7,366 nt of DNA from Acidobacteriota bacterium (GTDB lineage: Bacteria > Acidobacteriota > Holophagae > Thermotomaculales > Thermotomaculaceae): positions 1 through 7,366 of the forward strand of contig WFPG01000054.1 of the NCBI GenBank assembly GCA_015487755.1, read 5' to 3'. Under the pieces are notes generated by a model. That model was not told where the DNA came from. It searched no databases and worked only from the letters and a program-made list of their open reading frames with translations. The position numbers and the translations under genes were made by a program. This document shows, in pieces, positions 1 to 5,802 of the stretch (positions within the stretch are counted from its first letter, which is position 1; the number at the start of each line of letters is the position of its first letter).

Positions 1-810
1 GGTCTCGGTGATGCCTATGCTAATCTTGGAAAATACGGGAAAGCAATTGATGCATATAAAAAAGTAGTAGAGTTAAAGCCTAATTATGCTGAAGCATATT
101 GCAGTCTGGCTGAATGTTATGTTTTTCTTGGAAAATATGAAGAAGCAATTAAACCTTATAAAAAAGCAATAAAACTTAAACCTGATTTTTTTGAAGCATT
201 ATATAGCCTTGCTGAAGTTTGTCTTAGTTGTGAAAGATACGCAGAATCTATTAAATTTTATCAGAAAGCTATAAAAATAAAACCTAATTTTGCAAAAGCA
301 TATTTTAAGCTCGGAATGTGTTATGAATATGTAGAAATGCATAAAGAAGCAATTGAGTATTATGAAAAGGCAATAAAATTAAAACCTAATTTTGCAGAAG
401 CTTATTATAGTCTTGGTGTGTCTTATATCAGTATTGGAATGAAAACAGCAGAAAAAGAAATCTATGATAAGGCAATTGAGTGTTTCAAAAAAACCATTGA
501 ACTAAAGCCTGATTTTCAAGATGCCTATTATTATCTCGGGGTAGGGTACAGTGAAATTGGAAAGTACAAAAAAGCAATTAACGCCTATAAAAAAGCAATA
601 GAATTAAATCCTGACGATGCCGATGCTCATTATAAATTGGGGTGTGCTTATTTTTGGCTTGGAGATATGGATTCTGCATTTGAGGAGTGTCATACATTAA
701 AAAAGATTGACAAAAAAAAGGCTGACAACTTGTTAACCTTTATAGAAATAAATAGCACTTGTATAGAGAATATGAAAAATTTTGAAATAAGAGAACCTCA
801 AAAAAAGTAG
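1..810 (+). CDS. TPR-repeat protein, 3' end (5' truncated by window edge)
   Basis: The reading frame is open from the first base of the window to a TAG stop at 808-810, giving 269 residues of a protein whose start lies outside. Nearly all of it is tetratricopeptide repeat. Seven consecutive units begin at residues 2, 36, 70, 104, 138, 179 and 213, each with the TPR pattern LGxxYxxLGKYxxAIxxYKKAIELxP. All are 34 residues long except unit 5, which is 41 residues because of a 7-residue insertion, and unit 7, which degenerates. The tail after about residue 246 is polar and Lys-rich (ending EPQKK), with no membrane segment. TPR arrays form superhelical protein-binding scaffolds; the partner cannot be read here. 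An ATG at 316 lies inside unit 4 and is not the start. The gene is AT-rich and uses CCT for proline, unlike its two neighbours. The repeat family is certain; the function is unknown. Confidence 0.93.
   Translation, partial: GLGDAYANLGKYGKAIDAYKKVVELKPNYAEAYCSLAECYVFLGKYEEAIKPYKKAIKLKPDFFEALYSLAEVCLSCERYAESIKFYQKAIKIKPNFAKAYFKLGMCYEYVEMHKEAIEYYEKAIKLKPNFAEAYYSLGVSYISIGMKTAEKEIYDKAIECFKKTIELKPDFQDAYYYLGVGYSEIGKYKKAINAYKKAIELNPDDADAHYKLGCAYFWLGDMDSAFEECHTLKKIDKKKADNLLTFIEINSTCIENMKNFEIREPQKK
4..741 (+). repeat. Tandem 102-bp repeat array encoding seven TPR units
   Basis: The TPR units are visible as an in-frame repeat with a 102-bp period, at nt 4-105, 106-207, 208-309, 310-411, 412-534 (123 bp, 7 extra codons), 535-636 and 637 to about 741. 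The segments coding for the KxKPNFAxAY corner of units 3 and 4 are almost identical in DNA, which suggests that the array expanded by duplication of units. Confidence 0.85.
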
Positions 811-822
811 TTATCACTTAAA

Positions 823-834
823 TTTTTGTTACTA
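823..834. repeat. 12-bp direct repeat, left copy (matches 5731-5742)
   Basis: TTTTTGTTACTA occurs here, overlapping the stop codon of the large hydrolase gene, and again at 5731-5742 just upstream of its ribosome binding site. CTTA lies a few bases before each copy. The match is exact, but AT-rich 12-mers can pair by chance in a window of this size. Confidence 0.4.
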
Positions 835-3800
835 TCTATTCACCTTTATCAGGATTATGCCGTCTTTGGGGTTTATATTTATGCTTTGCAAGGCCTGGGT
901 TTCGCCTATCTTTTTGTAACTTCCGTCAAGTTGAATTGTTATTGAATGCTTTGAGTTGTTGGCAATGGCAAGCCCGTTTTCAAATCTTCTTATTGAATAC
1001 ATCTTCCCGCTGTCAGAGTAAACCTTTATGTCGTCAATGGTAATCTCCCCCTTGTTTTTTATGCCGAAAATTACCTTGTAATCATTTGCGTTTCCAAGTT
1101 TTACCGAATACCTTGCAACAGACTGCTCCCCTTCAGGGGTGTTGTTGCCGAAGTAAATATCTCTCGTTAAGTCATAGTTTTCAGGTTGGCTTTCAGGCCT
1201 GAATGTTACATAAAACAGTGTGTTTTCCTGTTTGGTGATTACCTTGTACTTAAATTCAATTACAATTTCGGAGTTTGCGTCAATTAAACCTGAAGGGGAA
1301 GAGAGATATTCGTTCCATTCTTCGCTTGAGTTAAGGGAATTTGCCTTTAAGTATTTTCCGCTTTCGCCTTCCACAATTTCCGCTAAATCTTCGTTTATCT
1401 CCCATTGAGGTTGTTCAAAGTTTTCGCTTAAAACAGGCTCGCCGAAAACAATCTGTCCCTCTTCAACAGGCACGCCTAAATTTATTGAATATTCATTGTA
1501 CCACCAGTTTTCGGAATGTGTTTGAGAGCCTGCGTCGTAAGAGAAGTACCCCCCTGAAAAAAGCGCAGAGGCAAGGGAATACCTCATAAAACTTAAATTG
1601 TTTTTTTCTCCGCATCCGTTTAAAACATTAAGTTTCGGTGATTTCATTCTTGTTTCAATGGATTTGAATAGCGTTATCTCGTTATACCATGTATCCCATT
1701 GAGTAAACTCTTCAATCAAGGCTCCGTTTAAGTAAGGGTAAAAACTATATCCGCCGTTTCCCATAAAGAGTGAATGGGGGCATAAGAAGTTTAACCTATC
1801 AAGCATTGTATCCATCCCCTCTTTCCACTTTAAGTCAACGGTGTTCACATCTTCACCTGTTCCGTCTCTGTCAAGGTCTATGCAGTCGTCAATCCATGAG
1901 ATTTGAGGCCAGCAATTGTCTGCATAGAAGCCGTCCCAGAGTTTTTGAGAGAGAATATTGCCTGCAACAAAGTCTGCAAAGGTTGTGTTCCACCTTTTCC
2001 CGTTTTCAGGGGGGCAGAGGGAAGAGCAGTTAAGCATCCATGTCCCTTCCCAGAAAACAATGTGGTTGCCCTCACAATTTTCAAGCCACCATTTATTGCT
2101 TATTAGCGAAAAGAGTTCTCCCCTCAGAGAGTTCTCCCCCTGAACATCTGTTTCAATCTCTTCCGATGTCATGTAGGCAAGGGTTTTTATTTCAGGGTTA
2201 AGGGTTTTTATTCTTTCAAGGATTTCAGGCCTTGAGTTTCCGTGCTCCATATCAAGGACAATCAAATCCCACTTTGCAAGGCTGTCTATAGTTTCCTCTG
2301 TAAAATCCCAGCCTAAAAAGTAATTGGCAATTAAGGGATATTGCTTAACCTTTAATTTCTCCCCGCTGAAAAATGTGTGCCTGTCCTGTTCGTTGTTGCC
2401 GCTAATTATAATCGGCAGGGGTATTGGGTAATCGCTTTTAATCTTTATTGTGTCAAAGTTGTCAGGCTGTAAATCTTCAAAAAGGTTTTGAACAACGCTT
2501 ACTTTTTTTTCATTGGGGTTGAGGGTAAATGAGGCTTCTCCCTTTTTCTCTCCGTTTTTAAAGGCGATAAGATTTACATTGACCTTGACGGGAAGGAAGT
2601 TTGCAAAGGCAAGGCCAGACCAATCAAACCAGTCAGGGAATTTGTTTTTAAAAATTATATTTTTTGAAACAGTGTCAGGATAAAGGGGGAATGCGCATAT
2701 TGAATCTTTCCCCTTAAACCTGTAATAGAGGCTTACAACAACAGGCTTTTCACTTTCAATCTTTGCTAAAGAGGAATACGGCAAATCGCTTCCGGATATC
2801 AAACTTTTCTTTGAGTGAGCAGGGATTGAGACTTCTTTGTTTAAACCTGAATTGTTGGGGAAGGATAAATTAAGTGTCAAACCTTCACTATTTGGGTTTA
2901 CTATTTCAATCTCCGTATTCCAGTTTTCCTCGGCAATGTGATTTATGTAAAAAGCACCGCTTTTGGGGATTATTGACTTTAAAAAAGCGTGCCTGTTTTG
3001 TTCAAAGTTGCCAGTTATCAAGATAGGTGCTGATATTTCATAATTTGTATTCACTTCAATATAGTCAATGTCTGAAGCAGTTAAGCCGAACAGGTTTTCT
3101 ATTGTCCCGACTAATTTTGTTTTCGGTGCAAGTGTTTTCCCCTCTGTTTTTATTAGGCTTCCGTCTTTATAGCAGTTAAAGGTAAGGGTAACATTTTTGT
3201 CTTCTCCATTTGCAAGTGCAATGCCTATCCAGTCAAACCAATCAATATTTTTTATTGGAATAATCCAGTCTGCGCTTTGGGTTTCGTTTATGTTAAAAGC
3301 CGATACTGAAGGGGTGTCTTTGTACCTGTATGAAAGGGTTATGTGAAAGCAATCTGAGAAGGATATAATCTTTGCAAAGCCGTTTTTCCCTAAATCCGAA
3401 TCGCTTAAAGTGATTGAGGATAGCGGGTTTATTGAACAGGTTTTTACAATCTTTTTTAATCCGTTAGAGTATTTTTCAACGGTAAAGTATTTTTCTTCTC
3501 CGCTTTCATTGTAAATTTCAACCTCTGTCTCCCAGTTTTCTCCAGCAATGTGAGGGATTATCCATGTGTGCAAAGTTGAATTTGCAATATTTTTGAATAC
3601 GGCAAGAGATGTTTTACTCTCATAATTCTCACTAAAAAGCCCGTTGAATTTATAGGCAATGTCGCTTTCCGCATTGTCTAAAAGGGGCGTCCAGAAGACA
3701 ACGCCGTCTGTTAAACTTAACTCCGTTTCAAGTGCCTTTGTCAGGTAATTGAGATAGCCGTTTTCCCCCCCTTCAAAGCCCTCTATCTGATAGTTTAAGT

Positions 3801-5721
3801 CAGGGGAATAACTTGTCTCTGTAATCCATATCGGCTTTACAAACTCGTAAGTTTCAAGAGTGTTCCTGTTTCTCTCTATTGATTGCTTAATTCCTTCAAT
3901 TGACTTAAAGTTTGTGTGTATGTTGTGAATGTCAAAGAAGTTTCCCGCAGGATACTCTGAGTTTGAAAGGATTTTTTCAAGAAAGTCTTTGTCAAAGTTC
4001 ATTAATTTGTCGTTGTCCGCAAGTCCCCCTAAAACAACCTTTGCTTCAGGGTTGCCGTCTTTTATCCCGTGATAAAAGTAAAAAAGCATTTTAGCGTAAT
4101 TTTTAGCCCTGTCTTCCCCGTTTAACGATTTGAATGAGTCTCCGCTGTCTTCCTCATTCCACAACTCAAAGTATTCAACCTTTCCCTTATACCTCTCGGC
4201 AATGGTTTTCGCAAAAAGGTAAAGGTAATCGTATCCCGTGCCGTTCCCGTAAGGGGATTGGTAATCTCCTATCTGATGGTTTGAAGGGGGATAGAGATAG
4301 TAATCTTCTGCTGACGGGTTTTCCGAAGCCCATTGGGGGGTATAGGCAACAACCAAAAGTATTTTAAGGTTATGCTTTAAAGCGTAATTTACTATCAAAT
4401 CCTGCTGAGAGAAATCAAATACCCCTTTCGTTGGGTTTGCCATAGACCATATAAGCCCTATTCTCACAAACTTTGCACTGCTCTGTTTTGAAAGGGTGAA
4501 AACATTGTCAAGTTGGCTTTCGCTCATTGATTCAACCCCCACTATGTGAACCCCGAGCCTTGACAATGCATATTTTTTGCTTATCTCTTCTTCAGCCTCT
4601 TTCAATGCAGATTTTACTTCGTCAAACAGGCTGTTCTCTTCAATTAAGGAATAGTTAAAAAGGTTTATGCTGTTAGCGCCGCATTTGTTTAAGAGAACAA
4701 TCCTTTTGTAAATCTCGTCTTTGTCTTGAACATTGTAAAGATAGGTTGAAACAGCAAGCCTTTTTGAGGAAACGCCTGTAATTAAGCCTGTAAGTTCCCT
4801 GTATTTTTCAATGTTGTTTTCGTTTTGGTCAACCAGAATCATTGTGTAAGGTATGTCTGCAATGTTGCAGGCTTTAGAATAGTCAATGCCGTAATCCTCT
4901 TTCGCCCATTTGCTTGCAAGAAGGTGAGGCCTGAAGGGGATAAATTTACTGCTTTTTGCAATCTCGTCTTTAAAAAATTCAAGGAGTTTGTTTACCTGCT
5001 CAACTCTCCATTCAAGCCACTTCTGGTAAATATCTTCATTGTTGAAAATAAAATCCGCATACTCTTGAGGGTTATTTCCCTCAACACTTGCCCCTGTTTC
5101 CTGCTCAAACATTGAGATTGTGAAGTTGTCAAAACTTGAGGTAAGGGTTTTGTCTTCGCTTTCGTCATAGTATTCAGCCCATTGAAAGTTGTCGTTTAAG
5201 TCAAAGCCGTCAATATTGTAAGCGCTGATTTCCGAAATCAGTGTTGAAAGCAAATTTCTGTATTCTTCGGAGTTAACAACCCTTGCAGGGGGTATAATCC
5301 TTTGAAAGTAATCATCTGAATTGTAATAGTCTGAAGTTTTGCCGTTTGATAGTATTGAAATCCAATCAGGGTGAAGTGAGAGGAAATATTCATTGGGCAT
5401 ATTCACCCATGCATAAACCTTTATCCCCCTTTTGTGCGCCTCATCTATAACCTTTTGAAAATAATCTTCCGATGTGTTTTCTTCCATAGGCAAAACTGAA
5501 GAGGGGAAATAACTTACACTCTTTCCGCTTTCAACATCTTCGTCTGTTGCGGCAACAACAATTGCGTTAAAACCCATGTCTTTAATCCTTGCCATTGTCT
5601 CTTCAATAGAAGTTTCGGGGATTTTAAAGAGATAAACTCCAAGTTCGGTTGTACCAATTGCAAAACTATTAAAAACAATTGCGAAAGTGAAAATCAAAGA
5701 GAAAATTATTTTATGTTTCAT
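832..5721 (-). CDS. Secreted triple-barrel glycoside hydrolase-like protein (GHL10-like + clan GH-A + GHL15/GH114-like)
   Basis: This is a complete gene of 1629 residues. The ATG at 5721 is preceded by AAAAAAGGTAAGAG, a good ribosome binding site. Residues 1-21 form a Sec signal peptide (Lys-rich start, hydrophobic core, likely cut after SFA-21). The domains in order are: barrel 1 at about 25-375 (GHL10/PgaB-C-like); barrel 2 at about 388-712 (clan GH-A, candidate acid/base E523 in WNEE and nucleophile E635 in ITET); two homologous beta modules at 718-917 and 923-1119; barrel 3 at about 1125-1420 (GHL15/GH114-like); a CBM-like jelly roll at about 1424-1572; and a small C-terminal beta module at 1573-1629. 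The family logic points to cleavage or modification of an extracellular or periplasmic polysaccharide. There is no C-terminal membrane anchor or sorting signal. Known carbohydrate-active enzymes commonly carry one catalytic barrel, and three unlike barrels in one chain is odd. The substrate cannot be read. Domain families are assigned from remembered motifs, most securely for barrels 2 and 3. Confidence 0.9.
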   Translation of the reverse strand: MKHKIIFSLIFTFAIVFNSFAIGTTELGVYLFKIPETSIEETMARIKDMGFNAIVVAATDEDVESGKSVSYFPSSVLPMEENTSEDYFQKVIDEAHKRGIKVYAWVNMPNEYFLSLHPDWISILSNGKTSDYYNSDDYFQRIIPPARVVNSEEYRNLLSTLISEISAYNIDGFDLNDNFQWAEYYDESEDKTLTSSFDNFTISMFEQETGASVEGNNPQEYADFIFNNEDIYQKWLEWRVEQVNKLLEFFKDEIAKSSKFIPFRPHLLASKWAKEDYGIDYSKACNIADIPYTMILVDQNENNIEKYRELTGLITGVSSKRLAVSTYLYNVQDKDEIYKRIVLLNKCGANSINLFNYSLIEENSLFDEVKSALKEAEEEISKKYALSRLGVHIVGVESMSESQLDNVFTLSKQSSAKFVRIGLIWSMANPTKGVFDFSQQDLIVNYALKHNLKILLVVAYTPQWASENPSAEDYYLYPPSNHQIGDYQSPYGNGTGYDYLYLFAKTIAERYKGKVEYFELWNEEDSGDSFKSLNGEDRAKNYAKMLFYFYHGIKDGNPEAKVVLGGLADNDKLMNFDKDFLEKILSNSEYPAGNFFDIHNIHTNFKSIEGIKQSIERNRNTLETYEFVKPIWITETSYSPDLNYQIEGFEGGENGYLNYLTKALETELSLTDGVVFWTPLLDNAESDIAYKFNGLFSENYESKTSLAVFKNIANSTLHTWIIPHIAGENWETEVEIYNESGEEKYFTVEKYSNGLKKIVKTCSINPLSSITLSDSDLGKNGFAKIISFSDCFHITLSYRYKDTPSVSAFNINETQSADWIIPIKNIDWFDWIGIALANGEDKNVTLTFNCYKDGSLIKTEGKTLAPKTKLVGTIENLFGLTASDIDYIEVNTNYEISAPILITGNFEQNRHAFLKSIIPKSGAFYINHIAEENWNTEIEIVNPNSEGLTLNLSFPNNSGLNKEVSIPAHSKKSLISGSDLPYSSLAKIESEKPVVVSLYYRFKGKDSICAFPLYPDTVSKNIIFKNKFPDWFDWSGLAFANFLPVKVNVNLIAFKNGEKKGEASFTLNPNEKKVSVVQNLFEDLQPDNFDTIKIKSDYPIPLPIIISGNNEQDRHTFFSGEKLKVKQYPLIANYFLGWDFTEETIDSLAKWDLIVLDMEHGNSRPEILERIKTLNPEIKTLAYMTSEEIETDVQGENSLRGELFSLISNKWWLENCEGNHIVFWEGTWMLNCSSLCPPENGKRWNTTFADFVAGNILSQKLWDGFYADNCWPQISWIDDCIDLDRDGTGEDVNTVDLKWKEGMDTMLDRLNFLCPHSLFMGNGGYSFYPYLNGALIEEFTQWDTWYNEITLFKSIETRMKSPKLNVLNGCGEKNNLSFMRYSLASALFSGGYFSYDAGSQTHSENWWYNEYSINLGVPVEEGQIVFGEPVLSENFEQPQWEINEDLAEIVEGESGKYLKANSLNSSEEWNEYLSSPSGLIDANSEIVIEFKYKVITKQENTLFYVTFRPESQPENYDLTRDIYFGNNTPEGEQSVARYSVKLGNANDYKVIFGIKNKGEITIDDIKVYSDSGKMYSIRRFENGLAIANNSKHSITIQLDGSYKKIGETQALQSININPKDGIILIKVNR
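835..1005 (-). other. C-terminal beta module of the GHL15 unit
   Basis: Residues 1573-1629 contain SIRRFENGLAIANNSKHSIT (1576-1595), LDGSYKKIG and ININPKDGIILIKVNR. The pattern 'RxFxNGlxxxN ... xGxxxL' is the small beta-sandwich that closes many alpha-amylase-fold and GHL15-type barrels. It belongs structurally with barrel 3, from which it is separated by the jelly roll. Confidence 0.6.
1006..1452 (-). other. CBM-like jelly-roll domain inserted between barrel 3 and its C-terminal beta module
   Basis: Residues 1424-1572. It opens with GEPVLSENFEQPQWEI (1427-1442), contains SGKYLKANS, IVIEFKYKV, LFYVTF and YKVIFGIKNKGEITIDDIKVY (1548-1568), and is predicted to be all beta. The 'xxNFExxxxW' start and the 'GxIxIDDIxVY' end are typical of CBM4/9/22-type jelly rolls. 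Barrel 3 ends at YSINLGVP and its expected continuation, RRFENGLAIANNS, resumes only at 1578, so the domain looks nested inside the GHL15 unit. It probably binds glycan. Confidence 0.65.
1462..2349 (-). other. Barrel 3: GHL15 / GH114-like TIM barrel
   Basis: Residues 1125-1420. Motifs in order are YPLIANYFLGWDF (1128-1140), WDLIVLDMEHG (1151-1161), LNPEIKTLAYMTS (1174-1186), LWDGFYADN (1261-1269), GNGGYSFYPYLNGALIEEF (1321-1339) and NWWYNEYSINLGVP (1405-1418). The PxIANY opening, the DGFYADN strand end and the NG..xEE strand end are characteristic of the GHL15 family and its GH114 relatives, some of which cleave galactosamine-containing polymers. Likely active-site acids are D1157, D1268 and E1337 or E1338. 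Between the fourth strand and the next helix is an Asp-rich loop (1282-1291) like a calcium site. Seven cysteines lie in this barrel (1216, 1232, 1236, 1270, 1280, 1314, 1370), far more than elsewhere in the protein, so disulphides are likely outside the cytoplasm. Confidence 0.75.
1849..1878 (-). other. DxDxDG calcium-loop-like motif within barrel 3
   Basis: Residues 1282-1291 read D-L-D-R-D-G-T-G-E-D, which fits the DxDxDG..xD calcium-binding loop seen in EF-hand-like and dockerin-like sites. It follows directly after the DGFYADN catalytic strand, so bound metal could stabilise the active-site loop. Metal binding is inferred from the motif alone. Confidence 0.5.
2365..3570 (-). repeat. Tandem pair of ~200-residue beta-rich modules between barrels 2 and 3
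   Basis: Residues 718-917 and 923-1119 align to each other end to end. Shared landmarks are HIAxENWxTExEIxN (724-738 and 928-942), SYRYK/LYYRFK (797-801 and 998-1003), DWFDWxGxAxAN (827-838 and 1030-1041), and GNxEQxRHxF at the end of each (904-913 and 1108-1117). Identity is clear but modest, so this is an old duplication. Each module seems to contain two beta-sandwich halves that both start with a W-rich strand and a polar 'xxN' turn. The modules could be spacers or carbohydrate-binding domains; the conserved Trp residues fit binding, but I do not recognise a named family. Confidence 0.8.
3586..4560 (-). other. Barrel 2: clan GH-A beta-glycosidase-like domain (GH39/GH5-like)
   Basis: Residues 388-712. 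The strand motifs are FVRIGLIWSMANPTKGVFDF (418-437), then ALKHNLKILLVVAYTPQWAS (447-466), VEYFELWNEEDSG (515-527), IHNIHTNF (598-605), KPIWITETSYSP (629-640) and GVVFWTPLLDN (673-683). In clan GH-A the Glu after WN at the end of strand 4 is the acid/base and the Glu at the end of strand 7 is the nucleophile; here these are E523 and E635, 112 residues apart, close to the spacing in GH39 enzymes. Both catalytic residues are intact, so this is the barrel most likely to be a working retaining glycosidase. Assignment to a single GH family is not possible by eye. Confidence 0.8.
4597..5649 (-). other. Barrel 1: GHL10 / PgaB C-domain-like TIM barrel
   Basis: Residues 25-375 of the large protein. 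Directly visible are a first strand leading into FNAIVVAATD (51-60), a YFPSSVLPM segment (71-79), AHKRGIKVYAWVN (95-107), LHPDW (116-120) and IDGFDLNDNF (170-179). These match in order the strand-end motifs of the GHL10 (DUF187) and PgaB C-terminal families, where the Asp-rich DG..xDD strand end carries the active-site acids. Here the motif reads D171-G-F-D174-L-N-D177, so acidic residues are present but the usual adjacent Asp pair reads N-D. Activity is therefore plausible but not certain. PgaB-type domains act on poly-N-acetylglucosamine during export; extending that to this protein is inference. Confidence 0.7.
5658..5721 (-). other. Sec signal peptide of the large hydrolase
   Basis: The first 21 residues have a basic start (MKHK), a hydrophobic run IIFSLIFTFAIVF and a small-residue cleavage site S19-F-A21 before IGTTEL. 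There is no lipobox cysteine, so a soluble exported product is expected rather than a lipoprotein. Confidence 0.85.
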
Positions 5722-5726
5722 CTCTT

Positions 5727-5735
5727 ACCTTTTTT
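5727..5735 (-). promoter_or_regulatory. Ribosome binding site of the large hydrolase gene
   Basis: On the - strand the sequence AAAAAAGGT precedes the ATG at 5721 with five bases (AAGAG) between. The AAGG core is correctly spaced for a Shine-Dalgarno site and, together with the signal peptide that follows directly, fixes the start codon. Confidence 0.7.
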
Positions 5736-5742
5736 GTTACTA
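5731..5742. repeat. 12-bp direct repeat, right copy (matches 823-834)
   Basis: This second copy of TTTTTGTTACTA lies in the leader of the hydrolase gene and overlaps the A-tract of its ribosome binding site. With the copy at 823-834 it brackets the gene almost exactly. Confidence 0.4.
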
Positions 5743-5747
5743 AAAAT

Positions 5748-5776
5748 AAGATAAATTCAAATTAGTAAAAAATCAA
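5748..5776 (-). promoter_or_regulatory. Possible weak sigma-70-type promoter for the hydrolase gene
   Basis: On the - strand, TTGATT (5776-5771) and TATCTT (5753-5748) are separated by 17 bp; each matches four of six consensus bases. It lies about 27 bp before the start codon in the 81-bp space after the transporter stop, a sensible place. The region is so AT-rich that a chance match is quite possible. Confidence 0.3.
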
Positions 5777-5802
5777 ATTTAATCTCTGTTTTGTGATACA
5801 GG

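Larger units (their letters stand above)
5722..5802. other. Short AT-rich spacer between transporter and hydrolase genes
   Basis: This 81-bp spacer is the longest non-coding stretch in the window. It contains the hydrolase ribosome binding site, a possible promoter and one 12-bp repeat copy. After the transporter stop, CTGT-ATCACAAA-ACAG could form only a 4-bp stem with no adjacent U-run, so I do not call a terminator. Read-through from the transporter into the hydrolase gene therefore remains possible. Confidence 0.6.

Noticed and set aside
316..318. The ATG at 316 as start of a separate 164-residue TPR protein.
   Set aside because: It falls in the middle of TPR unit 4. The same frame is open and repeat-coding from base 1, and no ribosome binding site precedes it.
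1220..5115. Several open frames of 60-96 codons on the + strand, and one of 68 codons on the - strand (1878-2084), inside the large hydrolase gene.
   Set aside because: They lie antisense or out of frame to a clearly real gene, lack ribosome binding sites and recognisable motifs, and read as low-quality protein rich in Ser, Pro, Arg and Cys. They are shadows of the 1629-codon frame.
5757..5779. Two direct copies of TCAAATT, 16 bp apart, as possible operator half-sites.
   Set aside because: Seven-base AT-rich repeats are expected by chance in this spacer, and they are not inverted as most bacterial operators are.
5779..5802. A hairpin terminator after the transporter gene (CTGT-loop-ACAG).
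   Set aside because: The stem is only 4 bp and the following T-run is not adjacent, so it does not meet the usual pattern of an intrinsic terminator.
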